From NCBI GenBank assembly GCA_964506785.1, contig CAZDME010000008.1, positions 1 through 32,686 of the forward strand: a stretch of 32,686 nt of DNA, in the 5' to 3' direction. The stretch is from CAZDME01 sp964506785 [NCBI: uncultured bacterium]. GTDB lineage: Bacteria > CAZDME01 > JAYEMH01. Below are positions 1-5,886 of the stretch, piece after piece. The notes beneath the pieces are model-generated. The model made no database searches. It was not told where the DNA came from and was given only the letters and a program-made list of their open reading frames with translations. Each line of letters begins with the position of its first letter. Position 1 is the stretch's first letter. The translations under genes were made by a program, and so were the position numbers.

Positions 1-71
1 AAATTTACGGTCCTAAGTCGGGTATCGTCAGCCAGACTTTTTAGGATCTGGCGTACCCGTTTAATCCGCAT
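1..71 (-). CDS. ArsR-family HTH transcriptional regulator, N-terminal fragment
   Basis: Only the first 23 codons are inside the window; the gene runs off the left edge. The visible protein reads MRIKRVRQILKSLADDTRLR, and 'LADDTRLR' is the typical start of the ArsR/SmtB winged-helix domain. I chose the ATG at 71 because GGAAGGGAG lies about 9 nt upstream of it. An in-frame ATG at 98 has no Shine-Dalgarno sequence and falls inside the operator-like repeats. ArsR proteins are small dimeric repressors that usually respond to metals or other small signals; the ligand cannot be told because the sensing half is missing. A good promoter and CATATG-type repeats directly upstream suggest autoregulation. 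Confidence 0.75.
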   Translation of the reverse strand, partial: MRIKRVRQILKSLADDTRLRTVN

Positions 72-93
72 CGGCTTGTCTCCCTTCCTTTCA

Positions 94-148
94 ACCATAT
101 GCCCATATGTTCATATCTACTAATATATGAAAAACCTTAGCTTGTCAA
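94..148 (-). promoter_or_regulatory. Promoter and ArsR-type operator upstream of the regulator gene
   Basis: On the minus strand a perfect -35 TTGACA (143-148) is followed after 17 bp by TATTAG (120-125). From the -10 to the gene start runs a series of ATATG/CATAT half-sites (about 97-129), including ATATGAACATATGGGCATAT. Known ArsR-family operators are AT-rich inverted repeats of this kind, so the repressor probably blocks its own -10 region. The repeats are seen directly; binding is inferred. Confidence 0.65.
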
Positions 149-224
149 GTTTTTTTAATATGAAAGGGGCCGGTATTTTGAAGGCTTCTAAAATTCCCGC
201 AGTTTAAGAAAACGGGATTTGGTC

Positions 225-261
225 CTAAAACAAAGAATCGGCCTCACTTATATTTGGCCGA
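225..261 (-). terminator. Intrinsic terminator downstream of glmS
   Basis: On the minus strand TCGGCC (261-256) and GGCCGA (244-239) form a 6-bp GC-rich stem around a 12-nt AT-rich loop. It is followed by TTCTTTGTTTT. It would end the tRNA-Phe-glmS transcript. Its 5' arm overlaps the proposed acceptor 3' strand of the tRNA-like sequence. Confidence 0.6.
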
Positions 262-415
262 ACATTCTAATTTCTATCCCCGATCTGAGCTTTACCCCGT
301 TAGAAACCCTTATCTACCCTCAGGTAGGTCTGCCAAAAGCGTGGTGTTTATTTGCGGCGGATTATTTCTAACGGGGTTTACGAAAGCCCTGCTCTGCCAT
401 TGAGCTGCCTCAGCC
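256..415 (-). pseudogene. tRNA-Thr(CGT)-like sequence interrupted in the anticodon loop
   Basis: On the minus strand, starting 8 nt after the glmS stop codon, the sequence reads like a tRNA 5' half: acceptor GGCTGAG (415-409) and D arm GCTCAATGGCAGAGC. The anticodon arm is split by element A. Joining the flanks and removing one TAAA duplication gives GGGCT-TTCGTAA-AGCTC, a fully paired 5-bp stem (one G-T) with a 7-nt loop and anticodon CGT. TTCGGCC (262-256) can pair with the acceptor using two G-T pairs, but I find no normal T arm (no GTTCRA loop) and no encoded CCA. I therefore call it a decayed tRNA, not a working gene. The 5' part is convincing; the 3' limit is uncertain. Confidence 0.5.
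295..376. mobile_element. Palindromic miniature element, copy A (in tRNA-like anticodon loop)
   Basis: This 82-bp insert has terminal inverted repeats CCCCGTTAGAAA (295-306) and TTTCTAACGGGG (365-376), flanked by an exact 4-bp duplication TTTA (291-294 and 377-380). An inner hairpin CTACC-TGAG-GGTAG is present on the minus strand. There is no coding capacity. The same ends recur at 8336-8389 and 10448-10533, which marks a family of non-autonomous insertions. The total inserted length is 86 bp. Confidence 0.8.
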
Positions 416-423
416 GATCTTCT

Positions 424-2280
424 TTACTCTACGGTGACACTTTTAGCTAAATTCCTGGGCTGGTCGACATCACAGCCTCTCTTTACGGCAATGTAATAGG
501 CTAAAAGCTGTAAGGGTAAAATGGCTAAAAGAGGTGTCAGCACCTCAATAGTTTCGGGGATATAAATGGTATAATCAACTTTTTTTTGGATGGCTTTATC
601 ACCTGCTGAACCGACGGCAATAACTAAACCGCCCCGGGCTTTTACCTCTTCAATATTTCCCAGAATTTTTTCATACCGCCTCCCCGGGAAAGCTAAAACA
701 AAAACCGGCATATTTTCGTCAATAAGGGCAATCGGGCCGTGTTTCATTTCTGCCGCCGGATAGCCTTCGGCATGAATATAAGAAACCTCTTTTAATTTTA
801 AAGCCCCTTCTAAGGCAATGGGGAAACCTTTGCCTCTGCCCAGATAGAGAGCATTATTCCTTTCATAGAGCCTCTCGCTTATTTGTTTAACCATCTCGGT
901 ATTTCCCAATATTTCCTTCATTTTATGCGGAATCTGGCGTAGATTCAAAATGAAGTCTTGAATCTTATCATGGGAAATGGTTTTCCTTATTCTTCCGAAA
1001 TGAAAGGCAAGAAGATATAAAATCAATAGCTGACAGGTAAAGGCCTTGGTTGAAGCTACCCCAATCTCAGGGCCGGCGTGAGTATAGATAAGGCCGCTTG
1101 AAAACCGGGTAATAGAGCTACCGACTACATTACAGATAGAAACTACTTTGGCCATGAGGCGGCGAGCTTCGTTTATGGCCGCAATGGTATCCGCCGTTTC
1201 TCCGGATTGACTGATGCCGATAACTAAGGTATTTTCGTCAATTATGGGATTCCGGTAGCGGAATTCAGAGGCATATTCTACCTCCACCGGGATACGGCCG
1301 AGTTCTTCTATTATAAACTCTCCCACTAAAGCGGCGTGCCAGGAAGTTCCGCAGCCGGTAATAATTATACGGTTGATATTTTTAATCTCTTTTTCCGTTA
1401 GATTAAGCTCATCTAAAATTACCTCTCCGCTATCCGGGGAAATTCTTCCTCTTAAAGTCTCTTCAATCGCCCGCGGCTGTTCGTTTATTTCCTTGAGCAT
1501 AAAATGAGGATATCCTGCCTTTTCGGCCATTTCCGCATTCCAATTTACCGTCGTCACTTTTTTCTCGGCCCTTTTGCCTTTATGGTCATATATCTCCACT
1601 CCCTGCCGGGTAAGAACAGCGATATCTCCGTCATTCAGATAAATAATCCGGCGAGTAGAAGAAAGGACTGCCGGAATATCAGAAGCAAGAAAATACTCTC
1701 CCTCGCCTAATCCAACTATCAATGGACTTTCCTTACGAGCGGCCACTAAAACATCAGGCTCCTGGCTGTAAAATACCCCCAGGGCATAGGAGCCTTTTAT
1801 TCTACTCAGGGCTTTCTGGACGGCTTGATGTAAATGCATATTGGCTGGCAAAATCATCCGGTGGGATTCTAAGTATTTTTCAATTAGATGGGCAATTATT
1901 TCCGTATCCGTTTCTGACCTGAATTTATGCCCCTCTTTCTCTAATTCCTCTTTCAACGAAAGATAATTTTCGATAATTCCGTTGTGGACGACAACTAATT
2001 GTTCGTGACAATCGGTGTGAGGATGGGCATTTTCTTCAGTGGGCTTTCCGTGAGTAGCCCAACGGCTGTGCCCAATTCCCAGTTTACCTGGGAGAAGGCG
2101 GCCTCCTAAATTGGCCTCTAAATTGGCAATTTTTCCCACACTACGGATAAGCTTCAATTCCCCTTGTGACAAAACGGCAATACCTACCGAGTCATATCCC
2201 CGGTATTCTAATTTTTTTAAACCTTCAATTAATATAGGCAATGCTTCTTTTTCCCCGATATATCCTATTATCCCGCACAT
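424..2280 (-). CDS. glmS: Glutamine-fructose-6-phosphate aminotransferase (isomerizing)
   Basis: GlmS converts fructose-6-phosphate and glutamine to glucosamine-6-phosphate and glutamate, the entry step to UDP-GlcNAc for peptidoglycan and lipopolysaccharide; it is cytoplasmic. The 618-residue protein has the family's usual length. It starts MCGIIGY, so Cys2 becomes the N-terminal nucleophile of the glutaminase domain (about 1-230, with LEYRGYDSVGIAV and GHSRWATHG). Two SIS sugar-isomerase domains follow (about 290-618, with GCGTSWHA and ISQSGETADT). The C-terminus PRNLAKSVTVE is the conserved family end. The ATG at 2280 has GGGAG about 5 nt upstream. The gene starts 29 nt after the 3' end of tRNA-Phe and probably shares that gene's promoter, an unusual arrangement for glmS. 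Confidence 0.97.
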   Translation of the reverse strand: MCGIIGYIGEKEALPILIEGLKKLEYRGYDSVGIAVLSQGELKLIRSVGKIANLEANLGGRLLPGKLGIGHSRWATHGKPTEENAHPHTDCHEQLVVVHNGIIENYLSLKEELEKEGHKFRSETDTEIIAHLIEKYLESHRMILPANMHLHQAVQKALSRIKGSYALGVFYSQEPDVLVAARKESPLIVGLGEGEYFLASDIPAVLSSTRRIIYLNDGDIAVLTRQGVEIYDHKGKRAEKKVTTVNWNAEMAEKAGYPHFMLKEINEQPRAIEETLRGRISPDSGEVILDELNLTEKEIKNINRIIITGCGTSWHAALVGEFIIEELGRIPVEVEYASEFRYRNPIIDENTLVIGISQSGETADTIAAINEARRLMAKVVSICNVVGSSITRFSSGLIYTHAGPEIGVASTKAFTCQLLILYLLAFHFGRIRKTISHDKIQDFILNLRQIPHKMKEILGNTEMVKQISERLYERNNALYLGRGKGFPIALEGALKLKEVSYIHAEGYPAAEMKHGPIALIDENMPVFVLAFPGRRYEKILGNIEEVKARGGLVIAVGSAGDKAIQKKVDYTIYIPETIEVLTPLLAILPLQLLAYYIAVKRGCDVDQPRNLAKSVTVE

Positions 2281-2309
2281 ATCGCTCCCATAACTCTATT
2301 AAAATAAAA

Positions 2310-2385
2310 TGGTGCCGAGAGACGGAATCGAACCGCCGACGCGCAGATTTTCAGTCTACCGCTCTACCGACTGAGCTATCTCGGC
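2310..2385 (-). tRNA. tRNA-Phe (anticodon GAA)
   Basis: This 76-nt cloverleaf has acceptor GCCGAGA/TCTCGGC, D arm GCTCAGTCGGTAGAGC, anticodon loop CTGAAAA giving anticodon GAA, T loop GTTCGATTC and an encoded CCA (2310-2312). It has its own promoter at 2404-2432. No terminator separates it from glmS, so the primary transcript is likely a tRNA-mRNA hybrid that is processed. Confidence 0.96.
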
Positions 2386-2403
2386 ACCTTTTTTAAAACC
2401 TAA

Positions 2404-2432
2404 ATTTTATTCTTACTTTAAAAACTTGTCAA
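2404..2432 (-). promoter_or_regulatory. Promoter of tRNA-Phe (and probably glmS)
   Basis: On the minus strand a perfect TTGACA (2427-2432) is separated by 17 bp from TAAAAT (2404-2409). It lies about 20 bp upstream of the tRNA 5' end, the spacing expected for a stable-RNA promoter. Confidence 0.75.
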
Positions 2433-2457
2433 GCAGTTTCTCTAAAAAATCACCCTC

Positions 2458-2970
2458 TCATTTTAAGCGATTCCCTTTAACAGTTTCCCCTCTGAGTGCT
2501 GGCAAAATTGCCTCTACCTCTTCCTTCCATTTCTTTTCTTGATCCAGCTTGAGGTATCTTTCTAAAAAATCAACTGCTTCTTTCTTTCTGCCTTTTTCCT
2601 GATAAATTTTTCCTAATTGATAGCAAACATCGCTATCCTCGGGATTAATCGACAAAATTCGTTTGAATTCTTTAATTGCCTTATTACTTTTCCCCTGGAG
2701 CTGGTAAACCTTTCCCCGTTGAAAGTGCTGGTCGACAGCCAGGACCTCGGCCATTCCTGCAGATTCAAAGATGGTTGGTTTGTTATGTAGGTCAGGCCGG
2801 AGTTCAACCAGCCGATAAATCAAGACGGTGAAGGTTAAAATAAAAGAAGAGATGACTACGGTTAGGATCCAGGAACTATATGTGGAAAGGTTAAAAGATA
2901 TAAAAGCCACCCCGGCCAGGACCAGAGAAGAAAAAACTACGCCTCTTATATTTCTTCGAATTTTTCTCAT
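2458..2970 (-). CDS. TPR-repeat protein with two N-terminal membrane segments
   Basis: The 170-residue protein has two hydrophobic segments near the N-terminus (about 9-30 and 34-53), followed by two tetratricopeptide-type helical repeats (about 80-150; the second is DVCYQLGKIYQEKGRKKEAV). The layout suggests a small membrane-anchored scaffold whose TPR part faces the cytoplasm or periplasm. The specific role is unknown. GGGAG sits just upstream of the ATG at 2970. It is the last gene of the group read from the tRNA-Val promoter and is followed by the tRNA-Phe promoter. Confidence 0.75.
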   Translation of the reverse strand: MRKIRRNIRGVVFSSLVLAGVAFISFNLSTYSSWILTVVISSFILTFTVLIYRLVELRPDLHNKPTIFESAGMAEVLAVDQHFQRGKVYQLQGKSNKAIKEFKRILSINPEDSDVCYQLGKIYQEKGRKKEAVDFLERYLKLDQEKKWKEEVEAILPALRGETVKGNRLK

Positions 2971-3016
2971 CGCTCCCTACCTGAATCCGGTCAGCTACGT
3001 TAATCGTTCTTCTAAT

Positions 3017-3214
3017 CTACTTCTTTTTAATTGTCTCCCAGATAAAAATAATAAACTTGCCCAAAATCCAGACAGCGAAAATAAAAAGAAAGACAATGAC
3101 CATAAAACGCAGGGACCAAACCATGAGCATCAACAAAGGGAAAAGTAAAACACCTACCCCGGCAAGAATAGCCACACCAATAAGAAAGATAAGCCCGATT
3201 AGAAAAGCTCTCAT
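3017..3214 (-). CDS. Small two-helix membrane protein, function unknown
   Basis: This 65-residue protein is almost entirely hydrophobic: one segment spans about 2-31 and another about 35-58, and it ends in a basic tail (ETIKKK). The start at 3214 is supported by GGAGAGGG a few nucleotides upstream. I recognise no family. It lies between a secreted Met-rich protein and a membrane TPR protein, so a cell-envelope role is plausible but inferred. Confidence 0.65.
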   Translation of the reverse strand: MRAFLIGLIFLIGVAILAGVGVLLFPLLMLMVWSLRFMVIVFLFIFAVWILGKFIIFIWETIKKK

Positions 3215-3262
3215 TCCCTCTCCTTCTTTCTTTCGCAGAATTTAAAACAACATTTACACCGC

Positions 3263-3616
3263 TTACTTACCTAAACTAGGCATACCGGATTGAACGACAA
3301 TCCGCAGGGCTTCCTCTTTGGTAAATCCGGCTTTCACCAGGGCAACATAATAATTTCTGGTAAAGGCGGCTAATTTCATCGCCGTTTCTTTCCTCGCCAG
3401 ATAGGTAAGCATCACATCCATCATCTGTCCCACCATTTTACTCATTGCCGGGCCCATCTGCCGCATCCCCTGCATCGCCATCTGCATCTCTCTCTGCGTT
3501 TGTTCAGGAGTCTCTTCTACTGGCTGCGATTGCTGCTGGCTGTTCGATATCTCCGGGAAAAAGAAAAACAAAGCCATACATAAAAATAAACCGAAGCTAA
3601 GTATTTTTTTAAGCAT
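3263..3616 (-). CDS. Secreted methionine- and glutamine-rich hypothetical protein
   Basis: The 117-residue protein opens with a clear signal peptide (MLKKILSFGLFLCMALFFFF, cleavage near residue 26). A Gln-rich linker follows, then a segment with about ten Met in 28 residues (roughly 43-70, containing QMAMQGMRQM and MVGQMMDVM). The C-terminal part looks like a short helical domain (LVKAGFTKEEALRIVVQSG). A strong GGAGGGGG lies upstream of the ATG. It is the first protein gene after tRNA-Asp. I recognise no family. Met-rich exported segments sometimes bind copper or silver, but there are no His or Cys clusters to support this. Confidence 0.7.
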   Translation of the reverse strand: MLKKILSFGLFLCMALFFFFPEISNSQQQSQPVEETPEQTQREMQMAMQGMRQMGPAMSKMVGQMMDVMLTYLARKETAMKLAAFTRNYYVALVKAGFTKEEALRIVVQSGMPSLGK

Positions 3617-3653
3617 TCATCCCCCTCCCTTCTTCGTTATCTTAAAAATGAAC

Positions 3654-3730
3654 TGGCGGGAGCGACGAGACTCGAACTCGCGGCCTCCAGATTGACAATC
3701 TGGCGTTCTAACCAACTGAACTACGCCCCC
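3654..3730 (-). tRNA. tRNA-Asp (anticodon GTC)
   Basis: This 77-nt cloverleaf has acceptor GGGGGCG/CGCTCCC, anticodon arm CCAGA-TTGTCAA-TCTGG (anticodon GTC), T loop GTTCGAGTC, discriminator G and encoded CCA. It lies 73 nt downstream of tRNA-Val and upstream of three small envelope-type genes in the same direction. Confidence 0.96.
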
Positions 3731-3803
3731 TTATTAACAATCGGCAAATTATTAATTGCCAATGGATAATTATTAGCTATAAGCCGTTTACTATTTGCTA
3801 ATC

Positions 3804-3880
3804 TGGTGGGCGAAGCAGGACTTGAACCTGCAACCTCCCGGATGTAAACCGGATGCTCCAGCCAATTGAGCTATTCGCCC
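3804..3880 (-). tRNA. tRNA-Val (anticodon TAC)
   Basis: This 77-nt cloverleaf has acceptor GGGCGAA/TTCGCCC, anticodon arm TCCGG-TTTACAT-CCGGG (anticodon TAC), T loop GTTCAAGTC and encoded CCA (3804-3806). It is the first product from the promoter at 3892-3920. Confidence 0.96.
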
Positions 3881-3891
3881 ATTTCCGCTTA

Positions 3892-3920
3892 AATATATCA
3901 CACTAAAATACTAAAGTCAA
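3892..3920 (-). promoter_or_regulatory. Promoter of the tRNA-Val/tRNA-Asp transcription unit
   Basis: On the minus strand TTGACT (3915-3920), 17 bp, then TATATT (3892-3897). The -10 ends about 11 bp before the tRNA-Val 5' end. The -35 overlaps the last codons of the PHP gene. Confidence 0.7.
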
Positions 3921-4744
3921 GATAAGGCTTTCTCCGCTTTAGCTTGTTTTAATTCCTCAACCAGGCGATAAGGCGCTTTAAACTTACCCAATAAAGCCTT
4001 CCCCCGGGCCAAACCGTGGCAGTCTGAACCCCCGGTCATTAAAAGATTATATTTATAGGCTAAGCGTTCATAATGAAGGGTAATTTGAGGATCCTGAAGG
4101 CTATAATAAACCTCTATGCCGTCTAAACCATCCTGGATAAATTCGGGAATCCATTCATCGTGATTTAATATATAGGGATGGGCCAGAACCGCCAGACCTC
4201 CAGCTTCCTTAATTAACTTAACCGCCTCCCGGGGCGACAATCTGAATTTTGCTATATAAGCGGGTTTCCCGGCACCAATAAAGCGCTGAAAAACCTCTTT
4301 AACAGAACCGGCATATCCATAGGAAATCATCATCCGGGCAATATGCAGCCTTCCCACCGAACCAGGTCCGGAAAACTTCAATAAATCGTTAAAGTCTATT
4401 TTCATGCCGAGTTTATCTAATTTCTCTAGAATCATTCGGACACGCTCTAAACGCACCTCTTGCAATAATTTAAGTTCGGTTTGAAATTTGGCCTCTTTCC
4501 AATCGATAAAATAACCCAGAATATGAATTTCCGTTCCCCTCATCTCGCTGGTTAACTCTACCCCGGGAATAATCTCTATTCTATCCCGGGCCAGGCTGGC
4601 TGCTTCGCCTATGGCCTCGACAGCATCATGGTCGGTTATGGCAATTGCCGACAACTGCCCGGCTACAGCCTTGTTTATTACCTCTTCCGGAGTGAACGTT
4701 CCATCTGAGATATAAGTATGAATATGTAAATCGGCGTATTTCAT
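3917..4744 (-). CDS. PHP-domain phosphoesterase (Rnm/TrpH/YciV-like)
   Basis: The 275-residue protein has the polymerase-and-histidinol-phosphatase metal-binding motifs in order: HIHTYISDG (7-15), TDHD (37-40), PGVELT, HPY (about 190) and GSDCHG (about 240). Its length and layout match the YciV/TrpH group, whose E. coli member removes nucleotides from the 5' ends of short RNAs (rRNA 5' maturation) and acts on 3',5'-bisphosphorylated nucleotides. The exact substrate here is inferred. The start overlaps the nusB stop by 4 nt (ATGA), so translation is coupled. It is the last gene of the riboflavin-nusB group. Confidence 0.88.
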   Translation of the reverse strand: MKYADLHIHTYISDGTFTPEEVINKAVAGQLSAIAITDHDAVEAIGEAASLARDRIEIIPGVELTSEMRGTEIHILGYFIDWKEAKFQTELKLLQEVRLERVRMILEKLDKLGMKIDFNDLLKFSGPGSVGRLHIARMMISYGYAGSVKEVFQRFIGAGKPAYIAKFRLSPREAVKLIKEAGGLAVLAHPYILNHDEWIPEFIQDGLDGIEVYYSLQDPQITLHYERLAYKYNLLMTGGSDCHGLARGKALLGKFKAPYRLVEELKQAKAEKALS

Positions 4745-5190
4745 TTTTTACCTCTAAAGCGGGATTTTCCTGTCTGCCCGGCAGGCAGGCCTGAGGTCTT
4801 GTTTATTCTATCCAGAATCCCGTTAACAAATTTCCCGGAATCTGCCGTGCTGTATTTCTTGGCAATTTCAATGGCTTCATTGATGCTAACTGCCGGCGGA
4901 ATATCTTTTAAGTATAAAAGCTCATAAGCAGCAAAGCGTAAAATATTGCGGTCGATTGCATTTAACCGTTCGATCTTCCAGTGTTCGCTATATTTACAGA
5001 TAAGAGGATCGATATCCTTTTGTTTATCGAGTGTCCCTTTGACTAACTCTTCTGTAAATTTCTTTGTCTCCGCCGGGATAATTTTCCCTCCCCAGAATTT
5101 TTTTGAATTCTTTCTAAACTTCTCCTTCGTCAAATCAATCTGGTAGAGAATTTGTAAAGCCAGTTCTCTGGCCTTTCTTCGACCGGACAT
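4741..5190 (-). CDS. nusB: Transcription antitermination factor NusB
   Basis: NusB joins NusE (S10) on boxA RNA in rRNA antitermination complexes. The all-helical family is visible: [15 protein letters not shown] at the N-terminus, then [17 protein letters not shown] and [17 protein letters not shown] (about 78-117), and FVNGILDRI near residue 122-130. The start at 5190 has GGAG 6 nt upstream. The gene follows the rib genes, a common arrangement. The last ~18 residues (from TSGLPAG) have no counterpart in typical NusB and are partly encoded by a GC-rich palindrome at 4769-4789, so the C-terminus seems to have been lengthened by a repeat. Confidence 0.93.
   Translation of the reverse strand: MSGRRKARELALQILYQIDLTKEKFRKNSKKFWGGKIIPAETKKFTEELVKGTLDKQKDIDPLICKYSEHWKIERLNAIDRNILRFAAYELLYLKDIPPAVSINEAIEIAKKYSTADSGKFVNGILDRINKTSGLPAGQTGKSRFRGKK
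4769..4789. repeat. GC-rich palindrome within the 3' end of nusB
   Basis: CCTGTCTGCC (4769-4778) and GGCAGGCAGG (4780-4789) are inverted copies with one mismatch around a single base. The sequence is much more GC-rich than its surroundings and is translated as part of an atypical NusB tail. I see no second copy in the window. Confidence 0.55.
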
Positions 5191-5211
5191 AGTCTCTCCA
5201 TTCTAAACCTC

Positions 5212-5325
5212 CCCCGTTAGAGATAGGCGCCCTTAAGCAACCGAAAATTACCCTTTATCGCCAAATAAAAGTTTTTATTCAGTAAGCATTTCGATTAAGC
5301 GCAAAAGCTCTTTTTATCTCTAAGG
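5212..5325. mobile_element. Probable decayed copy D of the CCCCGTTAG palindromic element
   Basis: The left end CCCCGTTAGAGATA (5212-5225) matches the terminal repeat of copies A-C for the 9-base core. About 90 bp further on, TATCTCTAAGG (5315-5325) pairs with it over nine bases and then diverges where CGGGG would be expected. No clear target duplication remains. It fills most of the 143-bp ribH-nusB gap. The left half is convincing; calling it a whole element is inference. Confidence 0.45.
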
Positions 5326-5333
5326 AAAGTTAG

Positions 5334-5801
5334 TTATTCTATCTGGCTATAAAGATTGACCATCTCAATGGCGGCTACAGCCGCTTTAAAACCCTTATTT
5401 CCTTCTTTCGTTCCGGCTCTTTCAATCGCCTGCTCAATCGTCTCGGCCGTAATCACCCCAAAAATAACCGGCAGGCCGGAATCTTGCGAGGTCCGGGCAA
5501 TGCCTTTGGCAGCTTCACCGGCAATATATTCGGCATGACTGGTATCGCCGCGGATAACTGCGCCCAAACCCAGAAGCGCGTCAAATTTTTTCCCTTCAGC
5601 TATCTTTTTAGCCAGATAAGGGATTTCAAAACAACCGGGCACCCAAAAAACTTCTATTTCTTCTTCCCTGGCGCCATGTCTTTTTAAAGCGTCGACTGCC
5701 CCGTCAATCAGCCTTTGGGTAATAAACTCATTGAACCGGCTGGCGATAATCCCGTAGCGTTTGCCCCGGCTGACCAATTCACCTTCAACAATTTTCACCA
5801 T
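5334..5801 (-). CDS. ribH: 6,7-dimethyl-8-ribityllumazine synthase
   Basis: RibH condenses 5-amino-6-ribitylamino-uracil with 3,4-dihydroxy-2-butanone-4-phosphate to give lumazine, the substrate of riboflavin synthase. The 155-residue protein has the family blocks: SRFNEFITQRLIDGA near the N-terminus, VPGCFEIPYLAKKIAE, the phosphate-binding region GAVIRGDTSHAEYI with the catalytic His, and PVIFGVITAETIEQAIERAGTK... near the C-terminus (cited in part). I chose the ATG at 5801 over upstream in-frame starts because a full GGAGG lies 5 nt before it and family proteins start here. It lies downstream of ribBA, separated by a long palindrome (5823-5882). Confidence 0.96.
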   Translation of the reverse strand: MVKIVEGELVSRGKRYGIIASRFNEFITQRLIDGAVDALKRHGAREEEIEVFWVPGCFEIPYLAKKIAEGKKFDALLGLGAVIRGDTSHAEYIAGEAAKGIARTSQDSGLPVIFGVITAETIEQAIERAGTKEGNKGFKAAVAAIEMVNLYSQIE

Positions 5802-5822
5802 TTTTCCTCCTTCCTTCTTTTT

Positions 5823-5882
5823 CAGAAAACAGATGTCGGAAAACAAAAGCTAGAAAATCTGTTTTCGGTCCTCTGTTTTCTG
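5823..5882. repeat. Long imperfect palindrome between ribBA and ribH
   Basis: Two 22-base arms (5823-5844 and 5861-5882) match as inverted repeats at about 19 of 22 positions around a 16-nt loop. The outer 11 bases are exact (CAGAAAACAGA with TCTGTTTTCTG). It sits just after the ribBA stop and before the ribH ribosome binding site, so in RNA it would form a stable hairpin that could affect mRNA stability or the relative output of the two genes. It is unrelated in sequence to the CCCCGTTAG elements. Confidence 0.65.
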
Positions 5883-5886
5883 TCTT

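Larger units (their letters stand above)
149..423. other. Non-coding region between glmS and the ArsR-type gene
   Basis: There is no credible protein gene between the ArsR promoter and the glmS stop at 424. The region holds an interrupted tRNA-Thr-like sequence (256-415), palindromic element A (295-376), a terminator hairpin (239-261), and a weaker hairpin (TCCCG at 195-199 pairing with CGGGA at 213-217) followed on the minus strand by TTTTAG. The weaker hairpin could be a back-up terminator. Confidence 0.6.

Noticed and set aside
295-376. Copy A as a self-splicing tRNA intron
   Set aside because: At 82 nt it is far too short for a group I intron, lacks intron core motifs, and shares its ends with insertions in a riboswitch and a protein gene.
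237-418. A selenocysteine or other long tRNA reading through the region next to glmS
   Set aside because: An alternative 7-bp acceptor (412-418 with 237-243) can be drawn, but the anticodon is not TCA, there is no T arm, and 237-243 is better explained as a terminator arm.
2281-2309. A glmS ribozyme upstream of glmS
   Set aside because: Only 29 nt separate tRNA-Phe from the glmS start, far too short for the ribozyme.
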